48,591 bases of DNA, from positions 1 through 48,591 of the forward strand of contig DASTZZ010000041.1 in assembly GCA_035764005.1 (NCBI GenBank), given 5' to 3'. Positions within the stretch are counted from its first letter, which is position 1. Every line of letters begins with the position of its first letter. The notes under the pieces were generated by a model. The model made no database searches, was not told the DNA's origin, and saw nothing but the letters and a program-made list of their open reading frames with translations. This stretch comes from Terriglobales bacterium. GTDB taxonomy: Bacteria > Acidobacteriota > Terriglobia > Terriglobales > Acidobacteriaceae. A program made the translations under genes and the position numbers. Positions 26,001 through 33,660 of the stretch are shown one piece after another.

Positions 26001-26270
26001 GCGCCGCATGATTTCGACTAGACAACGTTCGAGAATGCCCATGTCCAGTTGCCCCTGGCGGTGTAGCGTAATGCTCTCGTTGTAGAGCGGGATGTTGCCG
26101 GCGATTTGCGAATGCAGCCAGACCTGCTCTTGCGAGAAAGATAGTGGAGCTGCTTCTGGCCTGGGTCGTGGACCGATAGAAGTTGACGATTCGCCGGCTG
26201 TCACCCTGCTGTTCAGAAGCCTGGTAAGTAGGCTGTGTTTTACTTCCGATAGTCCGGACGTGCTTGCCAT
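23022..26270 (-). CDS. Non-ribosomal peptide synthetase, C-A-T module, predicted serine-specific
   Basis: The 1082-residue protein has a condensation domain (~40-470), an adenylation domain (~480-1000) and a carrier domain (~1005-1080). The adenylation motifs are intact: IYTSGSTGKPKG, NLYGPTEAAVDV, YKTGDLARY and NGKLDRRALP. Aligned to GrsA, the ten specificity residues read D-V-W-H-I-S-L-V-D-K, close to known serine codes such as that of EntF. The carrier site is DVGGDSLSAVQL with the phosphopantetheine Ser. The condensation motif HHxxxDG appears as H174-Q-I-V-F-D179-A, so the second His and the Gly are lost. No thioesterase, epimerase or reductase domain follows. AAGG sits a few bases before the ATG. 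It would load serine onto its carrier domain; whether it forms a peptide bond is uncertain. Confidence 0.93.
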   Translation of the reverse strand: MASTSGLSEVKHSLLTRLLNSRVTAGESSTSIGPRPRPEAAPLSFSQEQVWLHSQIAGNIPLYNESITLHRQGQLDMGILERCLVEIMRRHEIWRTNFDLVNGKPVQIIHPAADHFPIPFHDICKFPPAEQQAQIKRLVTEDVRRPFDLSSGFLVRALLLRTEQDAYSLFVTFHQIVFDAVSAYRVFLPELVSLYEAFSSENASSLLREPNIQYADFAYWQRQQTSAASTHADYWRKQLTGELPLLQWPCDRPRPAVQTHRGEIERFSLPKHLIPEIRHASQQAGVSFYMTLLTGLVALLHRYTNQNDIVLGGFTAGRRRPELEDVAGYFVNPLPLRFDISGNPTFKELQMRVRETLLGALAHDEMPFPEIVKAVKQRPDPSRNPLFQIVLSQQPKPAYVSDDWVMATEEFSNGCSKVDLVIVVDDRGDSVFGPITYNPDLFDAGTIQRMIGHWQMLLANGSTHPEKRISELILLTEAERHQILVEWNSTYKDFSTDVCLHELVERQAQQTPDAIALIFRELRISYRELNERANRLAHYLSKLSAGPEVPVGVVMERSVDMVVALLAILKAGGAYLPLDIEFPQHRLAMLIEDSGVSLVLTQEHLLDRLSMCAARTVAIDTSRDEITREQASNPKKTAKPDNIAYAIYTSGSTGKPKGVLNVHAGIVNRLLWMQDAYQLTSDDRVLQKTPYTFDVSVWEFFWPLITGATLVVAEPGGHRDPQYLIELIQLESITTLHFVPSMLQIFLEARGVEDCTSLKRVICSGEALPIEVQKRFFERSNAELHNLYGPTEAAVDVTSWKCTTDWDGSTVPIGRPIANMKIHILDRNFQPVPIGVAGELHIGGVGLARGYLNRPELTAEKFIPDPFGIAPSDRLYKTGDLARYRADGTIEFLGRIDDQVKIHGIRVELGEIEAVLHNHKSVSKARVAVREDSPAIRSLVAYVVPEDRSKFSMTDVREYLAKLLPSYMIPMLVTLDELPVTSNGKLDRRALPPPQVAEQPAPAEIVSAPIEQKMAELWKEVLGLDTVSPFDNFLDVGGDSLSAVQLVTRLHKHFGVRIKTNELAFQSLRQLAASCAERLQCQ

Positions 26271-26357
26271 TGGAGCCTTCGTTTGTGGTTAGAAATGCTG
26301 CTGGTTGGATCAGGAGAACTGGAAGCGCTGGAACTCGCAGAAAAGCATCAGCCCGGG

Positions 26358-27794
26358 CTAGCCCAAACCGATCGCCGAAATTCGAATCTCAGGATTCTCG
26401 GATATAACTTGGATCAGGTTAGTGTAGTGGGCTATAAAACGAGTGACTGTGTCAGCGTTGAACAGATCAGGATTATATTGGACGCGTCCCATCAACCCTT
26501 CCTTCCCATCAATGAGTGCCAAATAAAGATCCCACGGAGAGCCCCCGCTGCTGATATCCATCGAAGTTACAGTCCAATCAAAATCGAGGGCAGGCATCGT
26601 AGGCTGAAGCGACGTCGCTACTGTAAAAAGCGGGTTTCTGCTGTGGTCAACTGGCAAGTTCAAGCGTTGAGCCAAGACTTCGACCGGTAGCTCGTCGTTG
26701 GAGATAGCCTCCAATGTCACACGCTGCGCTTGTCTTAACAATTCACGAAACGTCATGTTCCGGGTAAACCGAAACCGCAGAGCAACAGGAGTGAGGAAAT
26801 AGCCTATAAGATCCTGCACGTCAGACCGTTTTCGTCCAGACGGAGAGGGGGTGCCAATCGTGAAGTCATCTTGGCGTGTGTATAAATGCAGCAGACTCGC
26901 AAGGGCAGATAACGCAACCATGAACAGTGTGACGCCTTCTGTTTTCGCCAAGCTTTTCATAGCATCGGTCACTGGTGCGGCCAACACGAACTTCTCGATC
27001 TTCCCACGGAAACTCTCTCGTTCCGGACGTGGACGGTCCGTCGGCCAATTGAGTCGCGTCAGGTGTGAAAGCTGCGTTTGCCAGTACTCCAGTGTCCTTA
27101 TGAAGCTCGCGCCTTCCAATTGTTTACGCTGCCAGTGTGAGTAATCCGCGAATTGAATTGGTAGAGACGAGAGCTCTGGTGCTCGCCCAAACACATGAGC
27201 GCGATAGTTAATAGCTACTTCTTTCGGGAAGATCTGATAAACAGACACTCCGTCCACAATGCTAAGGTGGGCAACAACGTAGAGCCGATGCTCAAGATCA
27301 CTCAGTTTTATAAAATGCGTCCGAAGCAGGGGACCATTCCTGAGATCAAATGGCTGTTGAGCTAAATGCCCGATGACCATCTCAATGGCGGCTTCCTGGT
27401 CTGCTTCACATAACCCTTCCAAATCGACTACACGGATCTCGATCGGTTCAGCCGCCGAATGGACCACCTGACGTACATCGCCATTCTCAATGTCGTAGCT
27501 CGTCCTCCAAATGTCATGGCGCCGGACAATATCGTTGAAGCTCTTTTGCAGCGCAGAGACATCCAGAGGCCCTCTCATCCGAAGCTGAATGCATTCGTTA
27601 TAGAGAAGCGGAACATTAGGCGTATTAATCTCTCGTCGAACGAGTTGCTCTTGCGATAATGTAAGTGGCGCTGCCAAATCCTCGTTCCGCTTCGGTATGC
27701 CGGGTAACGGAAGGGGATTTTGGCGGATGCGTGCGTGAAGGTAGCTCTCCAGGAGGCTGCGCTTGGCTGTCGACAATGCAGGTGCGACGGTCAT
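26358..27794 (-). CDS. Free-standing NRPS condensation-domain protein
   Basis: The product is about 478 residues from ATG 27794 and consists of a single condensation domain. Conserved parts are LTLSQEQLV, VRRHDIWRTSYDIENGD, GYFLTPVALRFRF, and DLPVDHSRNPLFTVATSLQP near the end. It is visibly related to the condensation domain of the next gene (both have LYNE, RRH-x-IWRT, a Gln-x2-H-x-AAE stretch). The catalytic motif reads H176-L-S-I-V-D181-G, with Leu in place of the second His. It may therefore be inactive, act differently, or serve as a docking platform, as the X domains of glycopeptide synthetases do for P450 enzymes. The start at 27794 is chosen because a longer frame would overlap the P450 gene; no clear ribosome binding site is visible. 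Confidence 0.87.
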   Translation of the reverse strand: MTVAPALSTAKRSLLESYLHARIRQNPLPLPGIPKRNEDLAAPLTLSQEQLVRREINTPNVPLLYNECIQLRMRGPLDVSALQKSFNDIVRRHDIWRTSYDIENGDVRQVVHSAAEPIEIRVVDLEGLCEADQEAAIEMVIGHLAQQPFDLRNGPLLRTHFIKLSDLEHRLYVVAHLSIVDGVSVYQIFPKEVAINYRAHVFGRAPELSSLPIQFADYSHWQRKQLEGASFIRTLEYWQTQLSHLTRLNWPTDRPRPERESFRGKIEKFVLAAPVTDAMKSLAKTEGVTLFMVALSALASLLHLYTRQDDFTIGTPSPSGRKRSDVQDLIGYFLTPVALRFRFTRNMTFRELLRQAQRVTLEAISNDELPVEVLAQRLNLPVDHSRNPLFTVATSLQPTMPALDFDWTVTSMDISSGGSPWDLYLALIDGKEGLMGRVQYNPDLFNADTVTRFIAHYTNLIQVISENPEIRISAIGLG

Positions 27795-27828
27795 AGACGT
27801 GAGAGTGAAGGGTTCTGCGCTTAGAAAC

Positions 27829-29091
27829 CTAGTTGGAATCCCGAGGTGCGCCAAAGGAGATCGGCAGACGGGTAAGACCGCGCAATCCCAAATTGTTTCG
27901 CCAGACCAGCGGTCCAGGATCAAGCGTCCAGTTCGGTAGCCGGCTCAACATCATTTCAAACGCGGTTTGTCCTTCGATTCGCGCCAGTGCGGCGCCAAAA
28001 CAGAAGTGGGCGGCCCACCCGAACGCAAGATGTCGATTGTCGGTGCGCGTAATATCAAATCGATCCGGATCTGGGAAGCGTTCCGGATCGCGATTGCCCG
28101 CGGCCATGACAGCAATAACGGCTTGGCGTTTGGCAATTCGCTTTCCGCCAAGCGTTGTATCTTCTGGAGCGAGTCTCGCGGTATGCTGGCTTGGGCTCTC
28201 ATAGCGCAACATCTCCTCCACGGCAGAGGGGATGAGCACCATGTTATTGCGAAGTTTCTGGAGTTGATCTGGGTTTCTCAGCAAAGTAAGAACGCCGTTG
28301 CCAATCAAGTTAGTCGTGGTTTCCTGTCCGCCAACCATGGTGACGATGCAATTGGCGATTACTTCTTCTTCGCTGAATCTATCCCCATCGACTTCGGCGT
28401 TCATCAGCGAGTTCACCAAGCCTTCTCTAGGATTGCGTCGCTGCTCTCGGATTGCGGCTCGGAAATAATCCGCCATTGCCAGAGTACTCTTCAATACTCG
28501 CGCGGCGCGGTCCGGATTATGCTGAAAGTTGCCGAGCATTTCTGCGAAATCCTGCGACCATGCTTTCAGCTGTTGATAATCTTCCACGGGCACACCGAGC
28601 ATTTCCGCAGTGACAATGCATGGCAGGGGCTCAGCTAAGTCGGCAATGACATCCATATGCCCTTGTTGCTCCACTTTATCCAGCAGCGAATTCGTAATTT
28701 CGCGAATATGGGTGCGCAGCACCTCTACTCTCTGCGGTGTAAACGCGTGCGATGCAAGTTTGCGGATGCGCGTGTGCGCAGGAGCATCCAGAAACAGCAT
28801 CTGCTTCACCATTACTTGAGCAATCGGACCCAGCGAGTCAAGTCCTATTTGAGACAGTTGCTGCGGGGTTGGCGTTCGCTCGGCGGAGTAGTGATACAAC
28901 ACTGTGACAACATCGGCATAGCGGGTGACCACCCAGGCGTGTAGGAAAGGATCCCAGTGCACAGGATCCTCGCTACGAAGTCGATGGAACATTGGATAAG
29001 GATTGGCCAGTACCTGTGGATCGAGCAGATAGTACAGGCTGAGACTTCGATTCTGAGCGGACGTAATAGAAAGATGTGCAGGAGCACTCAT
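27829..29091 (-). CDS. Cytochrome P450 (bacterial class I type)
   Basis: The 420-residue length is typical of soluble bacterial P450 enzymes. The I-helix oxygen-activation motif is VGGQETTTNLI, the K-helix ExxR is in VEEMLRYESPSQHTARLA, and the haem-binding loop is LAFGWAAHFCFGAALAR with the Cys ligand. It would hydroxylate or otherwise oxidise an organic substrate using electrons from a ferredoxin and reductase, which are not encoded in this window. Its gene lies 12 bases after the A-T synthetase gene. In several pathways an A-T protein next to a P450 marks beta-hydroxylation of an amino acid held on the carrier domain, so carrier-bound leucine is a plausible substrate. AAGG lies about nine bases before the ATG. 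The family call is certain; the reaction is inferred. Confidence 0.95.
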   Translation of the reverse strand: MSAPAHLSITSAQNRSLSLYYLLDPQVLANPYPMFHRLRSEDPVHWDPFLHAWVVTRYADVVTVLYHYSAERTPTPQQLSQIGLDSLGPIAQVMVKQMLFLDAPAHTRIRKLASHAFTPQRVEVLRTHIREITNSLLDKVEQQGHMDVIADLAEPLPCIVTAEMLGVPVEDYQQLKAWSQDFAEMLGNFQHNPDRAARVLKSTLAMADYFRAAIREQRRNPREGLVNSLMNAEVDGDRFSEEEVIANCIVTMVGGQETTTNLIGNGVLTLLRNPDQLQKLRNNMVLIPSAVEEMLRYESPSQHTARLAPEDTTLGGKRIAKRQAVIAVMAAGNRDPERFPDPDRFDITRTDNRHLAFGWAAHFCFGAALARIEGQTAFEMMLSRLPNWTLDPGPLVWRNNLGLRGLTRLPISFGAPRDSN

Positions 29092-29103
29092 AGGAGTTCA
29101 ACC

Positions 29104-31038
29104 TTATGCTGCTGCTGATGCTGTTCCGCCGAGGAGGCGCAGAGCTTCCTCATCGGTCATGGCTTCCAATTTGGCCATCAGCAGTGTTTCGACCTCGGCG
29201 GAAAGCTTTGCCGCAGTGGGAGCATCAAACAAGCTTTTCAGAGTAAGCTCTACTCCGAATGCATCGCGTATCCTAGCGATAAGTTGGGTGCCAAGCAGAG
29301 AGTGACCTCCTAAGAGGAAGAAATTGTCTTGTACACTCACCTCCCCAACATCGAGCAGGGAAGCCAACATGGATCCGATTCGTTCTTCAATAGGATTACG
29401 TGGTGCAACAAACGCGCTATCGCGAAGTGTATTCGCAACGTCCGGAGCTGGAAGTGTGGGTTTATCTACTTTGCCGCTGGAATTCAGAGGCAACGTATCG
29501 AGCTTCACAAAAATCGAGGGGATCATATATTCGGGAAGACGGCTGGCCACGAAATTCCGCAGTTCAGTATGACTGACAGTAGCATTGGGCTCGGCGACAA
29601 AGTAAGCAACGAGGCGCTTATCTCCGGGCTCAACCTCACGTGCCACTACAGCGCAAGCTTGAATCGCATAATGCTCATCCAGAACCTTTACAATCTCCGC
29701 TGGCTCGATTCGATAGCCCCGAATTTTCACTTGCTCATCGACTCGACCAAGAAATGCGATCTCTCCATTGGGCAAGACTTTCCCGAGGTCACCCGTTTTG
29801 TATAACCGCGCATGTGGCGCAGTGTTGAATGGGCTGGAGACGAATCTCTCCGCTGTAAGGTCCGGGCGATTGCGGTAGCCACGAGCGAGACTGGAACCTC
29901 CGAGGTAAATTTCTCCTACTTCCCCAATTGGGACTTGCTTCATCTTGTCATCAAGAATGTGAATTTGGACGTTGTCGATCGGCCGGCCAATCGTGGGGAG
30001 TTGATCGGTATGCTCCGGATTCGAAGGCACGGTTCCAGAGGTTGCGACCACCGTACACTCAGTCGGACCGTAATTGTTGACGAGCTGGAATCGCAATTTG
30101 CGTGATGGGTAGTGGTGGAGTGTGTCAGCACCGGTCAGCATGATCCTCAGGGAATGCTTGTTCGGCCATTCGAGCGTCGTTACGCGCTCCGCCAGCGGGG
30201 TTGGCAGGAAGGTAATTGTGATTCCTCGTGACACAAGCCAATCCCGGACTGCCGCCGGCTCATTCATAACCACGCCGTCTCCGAGGTGAACGCTTGCTCC
30301 TGCTGTCAGGTACGGCCATATCTCCCATACTGCCGCGTCAAATCCAAGTGATGCAAGCTGACTTGCACGATCCTTCGCCGTTATATTGAACGCGCGGTGA
30401 TGCCAGGAAATGAGATTCATCAGTCCGCCGTGTGTGAGCTCTACTCCTTTCGGCTGACCTGTAGACCCGGATGTATAAATCACATAGGCCAAGCTGCTGC
30501 TCGCTATTTTGGGTGAAGCGACGGTCCGGTCATCGCTAACATCTGCTTCCGCAATCTGGCCTGAAGGATCAATTACGACAGTCGGCTCCATTCGAGATGA
30601 AAGCGATGAAGATAAACACTGCCCTGTAATCAAAGCTGCAGCGCGAGCGTCATCCAGCAGATAGTTCAGGCGCTCTGGAGGAGAACTCGGATCCAGCGGT
30701 AAATAGGCTCCTCCAGCTTTAAAAACGGCCAGAGCCGCCACCAGCATGGCGATCGATCGATTGAGGTAGATTCCTACAACGACGTCCGGACCCACTCCTT
30801 TTGACTGTAAAAGTCGAGCCAAACGATTTGTTCTTGAATCCAGATCTGCATAGGTAAGCGACAGGTTGCCACATACTGCCGCAAGACTGTCGGGAGCACT
30901 CATCGCGCAGTGGCTTACAAGCTGGTGTACGTACTTGGCTTCGGGCTCTGCCAATTCGGGAGCGGGCTGAGCATTGAAGAATGTCGGATCGATCATAGAA
31001 ATGTGGCTAGCAAATGGACAAACAGAGACTTCTGACAT
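29104..31038 (-). CDS. Non-ribosomal peptide synthetase, A-T didomain, predicted leucine-specific
   Basis: The 644-residue protein has a ~40-residue leader, an adenylation domain (~40-545) and a carrier domain (~555-630). Core motifs are intact: VIYTSGSTGQPKG, NNYGPTECTVV, YKTGDLGK, GRVDEQVKIRGYRIEP and NSSGKVDK. The ten specificity residues aligned to GrsA read D-A-W-F-L-G-N-V-V-K, the classic leucine code. The carrier motif is LLGGHSLLGTQLI with the phosphopantetheine Ser. There is no condensation domain, so this is a loading or stand-alone activation protein. A strong ribosome binding site, CAGGAG (31046-31051), stands seven bases before the ATG. It follows the phosphopantetheinyl transferase gene and precedes the P450 gene. 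Leucine activation is a confident prediction; the fate of the leucine is not known. Confidence 0.94.
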   Translation of the reverse strand: MSEVSVCPFASHISMIDPTFFNAQPAPELAEPEAKYVHQLVSHCAMSAPDSLAAVCGNLSLTYADLDSRTNRLARLLQSKGVGPDVVVGIYLNRSIAMLVAALAVFKAGGAYLPLDPSSPPERLNYLLDDARAAALITGQCLSSSLSSRMEPTVVIDPSGQIAEADVSDDRTVASPKIASSSLAYVIYTSGSTGQPKGVELTHGGLMNLISWHHRAFNITAKDRASQLASLGFDAAVWEIWPYLTAGASVHLGDGVVMNEPAAVRDWLVSRGITITFLPTPLAERVTTLEWPNKHSLRIMLTGADTLHHYPSRKLRFQLVNNYGPTECTVVATSGTVPSNPEHTDQLPTIGRPIDNVQIHILDDKMKQVPIGEVGEIYLGGSSLARGYRNRPDLTAERFVSSPFNTAPHARLYKTGDLGKVLPNGEIAFLGRVDEQVKIRGYRIEPAEIVKVLDEHYAIQACAVVAREVEPGDKRLVAYFVAEPNATVSHTELRNFVASRLPEYMIPSIFVKLDTLPLNSSGKVDKPTLPAPDVANTLRDSAFVAPRNPIEERIGSMLASLLDVGEVSVQDNFFLLGGHSLLGTQLIARIRDAFGVELTLKSLFDAPTAAKLSAEVETLLMAKLEAMTDEEALRLLGGTASAAA

Positions 31039-31077
31039 GAGATTGCTCCTGGTTATAGCAATAATGAATGGATCGTT

Positions 31078-31854
31078 TCAGCTCTGGGGCAGGCTCACTG
31101 ACCGCATCGCATAAGCTGCGCAACTGAAAATCAGGTTCTTAAAGCTGCGCGAAGCGATGAGGGAGACTCGCCCCTGAGGATCGTTAAGCCGCGGAAGCAT
31201 CACAACCTTGAATCCGCGTTTTTGCGGAGACCAGCAAAGTTCGACTTCTCCAAAATCGATGTAGTGTCTAAAGCTGGGAAATAAGCTCTTATATAACGCT
31301 TCTTTAGCTGAAAATATCATGCACAAACGTTGAAGTGAGTTACTGCCTTCATGGATCCATTCGCGTTCAGTTGGACGGCAGACCACGCTCTCAATTCCAA
31401 ATTCCTGGATTCGTCTTGTATCCTCTAAGTCAATTCCAACAAATACTGAGTCAGGTGACTCCGTCACAGCCGCGACACTCCAGGGAGCACAGTGCGTAAT
31501 CGATCCGCTGATTCCATGAGGCCAGATTGGCTCTCCTGCGTTGCCGCGACCAACTGCACCTTGGTCCGTCCCGAGTTTTCCGAGAGCAATGCGGGCCGCC
31601 ACTCGCCCTCGCGTCCAATTCGCGCGTCGCTTTGCCGACGAGAGCGGGCTGATGGCACAGTCCTCTTCTGCAAGTAGCGTAGATCGAAGAGCAGCAGATT
31701 CAGATGCAATGCCCATTGCGATCTTTCCAACGTGATTAACCGACATGCAGGCTACGTTCACGGCTGCATAGAGTTCTGACTCAAGAAAGGCCTCGAGGGT
31801 ATCGGCAACGTCTCCGAAGTGTGCCTGTGCACACGCCTGTGCTGAACTTTCCAT
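31078..31854 (-). CDS. 4'-Phosphopantetheinyl transferase, Sfp type
   Basis: The 258-residue protein shows the two signature segments of Sfp-type enzymes: VFVGIDLEDTRRI (the Mg-binding VGIDLE) and IFSAKEALYKSLFP (the usual W/F-S-x-KEA). The stretch SGSITHCAPWSVAAV matches the SxSHxxG-like region that binds CoA. It moves phosphopantetheine from CoA to the carrier-domain serines, turning the inactive NRPS proteins of the next genes into active ones. Its place just ahead of the A-T gene makes the peptide module self-sufficient. The ATG lies three bases after the stop of the HAD gene, consistent with coupled translation. The family is clear; that it serves the two carrier domains of this operon is an inference from position. 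Confidence 0.9.
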   Translation of the reverse strand: MESSAQACAQAHFGDVADTLEAFLESELYAAVNVACMSVNHVGKIAMGIASESAALRSTLLAEEDCAISPLSSAKRRANWTRGRVAARIALGKLGTDQGAVGRGNAGEPIWPHGISGSITHCAPWSVAAVTESPDSVFVGIDLEDTRRIQEFGIESVVCRPTEREWIHEGSNSLQRLCMIFSAKEALYKSLFPSFRHYIDFGEVELCWSPQKRGFKVVMLPRLNDPQGRVSLIASRSFKNLIFSCAAYAMRSVSLPQS

Positions 31855-31857
31855 TTC

Positions 31858-32559
31858 CTAAAATGAACAGCTTTGCGCCTGAGAGGAAGAATTTGTCTTC
31901 GGTTCTCCTGAGAAGAGACTCTGCAATCGGACCAGAGACATTCCAAGAAAGTTCGGAAACACGTACTCGGCTCCTGCTTGGAGTAAGGCACTTGCTCGAA
32001 CACGATCTGCGATACCGATACATTTCATACCGATTGCTCTCGCTGAGCGTATAGCGATCGCAGAATCTTCGAAAACCAGCGCATGCTCACATTGAACCTG
32101 CATTTGCTCGGCAGTCGCAGCAAAAATTGCCGCCGTCGATTTTCCCGATTTAAATTCATCAGCTGTGCAGACAACTTGAAAGTAGTTTCTGATTTGCAAC
32201 AGATCTAAAGTGTGATGAACCCGACGGAAGCTGCCACTCGACGCCACAGCTAACATAATTCCAGCGGTCTTTAATTGGTGTAGCAAATGTCGGGCGCCGC
32301 TCACCGCATTCACATCGTTAAGGTATTCGGAATAAATTCGATCTTTCTGGGCTGCGTAGCTGGAGAACTCATCCTCAGTGACTTCACCCATGAAATAACG
32401 GAGCAGCTCTTCCTTGGTCCTGCCTTCACGAACGACTTCGAGATCCTCATCGCTGACGGGCGCTCCTACGGAAGTTAGGAATCTTCTCCACGATGCGAGG
32501 TGAATAGGGTGACTATCGGCGAGAACTCCATCCAGGTCAAAAATTGCTCCTGCAAGCAT
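31858..32559 (-). CDS. HAD phosphatase or mutase, beta-phosphoglucomutase-like
   Basis: The protein is about 233 residues and has all four HAD motifs: FDLDGVLADS (nucleophile Asp and acid/base Asp), VASSGS, Lys in KSGKST, and LVFEDSAIAI. A helical cap is inserted after motif I, as in beta-phosphoglucomutase, pseudouridine-phosphatase and 2-deoxyglucose-6-phosphate phosphatase relatives. It probably dephosphorylates or isomerises a sugar phosphate during precursor supply, together with the GHMP kinase (one gene upstream) and the GmhA-like isomerase. It is not of the GmhB type normally found in heptose pathways. I chose ATG 32559, which has GGTG just upstream; a GTG at 32571 directly after the kinase stop would add four residues. 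Confidence 0.87.
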   Translation of the reverse strand: MLAGAIFDLDGVLADSHPIHLASWRRFLTSVGAPVSDEDLEVVREGRTKEELLRYFMGEVTEDEFSSYAAQKDRIYSEYLNDVNAVSGARHLLHQLKTAGIMLAVASSGSFRRVHHTLDLLQIRNYFQVVCTADEFKSGKSTAAIFAATAEQMQVQCEHALVFEDSAIAIRSARAIGMKCIGIADRVRASALLQAGAEYVFPNFLGMSLVRLQSLFSGEPKTNSSSQAQSCSF

Positions 32560-32571
32560 GAGAATCACCAC

Positions 32572-33660
32572 TTAAGCTAAAGAAGCAGCCTGGGAATATC
32601 GCGGCGCGAAGATCCAGCGCATTCCGCATTTTTCATCGCGATCGATGAAGGGATCATTCGCCACGACCTTTGCGCCTTGCGAGTCGAACGCAAAAGCCAT
32701 CTCCCGGAGTTTCATTGCGGAGAGCGCCTCTCGGACTTTCTCCTGATATTGATCCTCACAAAGAAGCAGAAGAAAGCCCCCGCCGCCCGCTCCAGCGATT
32801 TTTCCGCCTAGCGCGCCGTTTCGCCGAGCGAGTTCGTAGGCCTCGTCAATCAAAGAGTTGGAAATATTCGGGGAGATTCTTTTCTTTGCCTGCCAGCTTT
32901 CGTTTAACAAATCGCCAAAGCTCCAGATATCTGCATTCGCCAAGGCGGCACGCATTCGATGCGCCAGCTTTCGAATCTCGTGAAGAGAATCCAGAGTACA
33001 TCCTGTACACTTCTTCGTCGATTGTTCCTGCTCTTGCAAAAGCTTCCACGAGTTATGAGCAACGCCGGTGAAAAACAGCATCAAGCTGCTCTCTAGCTGT
33101 CGTTGGCAGTCACTCCTGAGTGGAATCGGTTCCACATAAGAAGTTCCATCCTCGTGAAAAGTGATGAAGTTTAATCCGCCGAATGCGGCAGCATACTCGT
33201 CCTGCTTTCCCACCGGCTTGCCGAGTATGTCGCGAGCAATGTGGAATGCCCGCTCTGCCAAATCATACTTAGAAGCTGAGATGTCAAGGTATGTGTTCAG
33301 GGCTTTGAGTACCCCAACACACACGCTGGCCGAGGAGCCCAATCCAGTGCCGGCGACGATCTCGGAGGCGAGAAACAAATCGACCGAGAGCCTACGTCCG
33401 AGTTCCTTAATCGCAGCGAGTGGAATCTCAAGGGCACTGCTGGTTACATCCATCTTAGAAATATCGCGCCACGTCTCTACGACTCGCAAATCGGAAGAGA
33501 TAACCTGAATCTTTTCATCGGTCCTTTTTTGCAGGATTGTATAGAAGTACTTGTTAATCGACGTGCTCAGAATGCACCCACCGAATTTCTCGTAGTACGC
33601 CGGAAGGTCCGTTCCGCCACCGCCAAAGCTAATCCGTACCGGACTGCGCACTATCAGCAT
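32572..33660 (-). CDS. GHMP sugar kinase, D-glycero-D-manno-heptose 7-phosphate kinase-like (HddA-like)
   Basis: The 362-residue protein has GHMP motif 1 as PVRISFGGGGTDLPAYYEKF, motif 2 as AGTGLGSSASVCVGVLKAL (the phosphate-binding loop) and motif 3 as KIAGAGGGGFLLLL. The double-Gly block GGGGTD with a following Y-x-x-K/F is typical of HddA, the kinase acting at C1 of heptose 7-phosphate, and of related sugar-1-kinases such as fucokinase domains. Together with the GmhA-like isomerase at 36848 it suggests a GDP-heptose-like route, but no nucleotidyltransferase is encoded in the window. The ATG lies 32 bases inside the 3' end of the upstream sugar transferase gene. The kinase fold is certain; heptose as substrate is likely but not proven. 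Confidence 0.86.
   Translation of the reverse strand: MLIVRSPVRISFGGGGTDLPAYYEKFGGCILSTSINKYFYTILQKRTDEKIQVISSDLRVVETWRDISKMDVTSSALEIPLAAIKELGRRLSVDLFLASEIVAGTGLGSSASVCVGVLKALNTYLDISASKYDLAERAFHIARDILGKPVGKQDEYAAAFGGLNFITFHEDGTSYVEPIPLRSDCQRQLESSLMLFFTGVAHNSWKLLQEQEQSTKKCTGCTLDSLHEIRKLAHRMRAALANADIWSFGDLLNESWQAKKRISPNISNSLIDEAYELARRNGALGGKIAGAGGGGFLLLLCEDQYQEKVREALSAMKLREMAFAFDSQGAKVVANDPFIDRDEKCGMRWIFAPRYSQAASLA

Noticed and set aside
26271-26357. Possible operon break between the free condensation gene and the C-A-T gene
   Set aside because: The 87-base gap is the longest inside the operon, but no hairpin with a T run is visible and the genes on both sides belong to one module.
27967-28638. 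A 223-codon open frame on the plus strand inside the P450 gene
   Set aside because: It is the antisense shadow of the conserved P450 coding region, with no family resemblance of its own.
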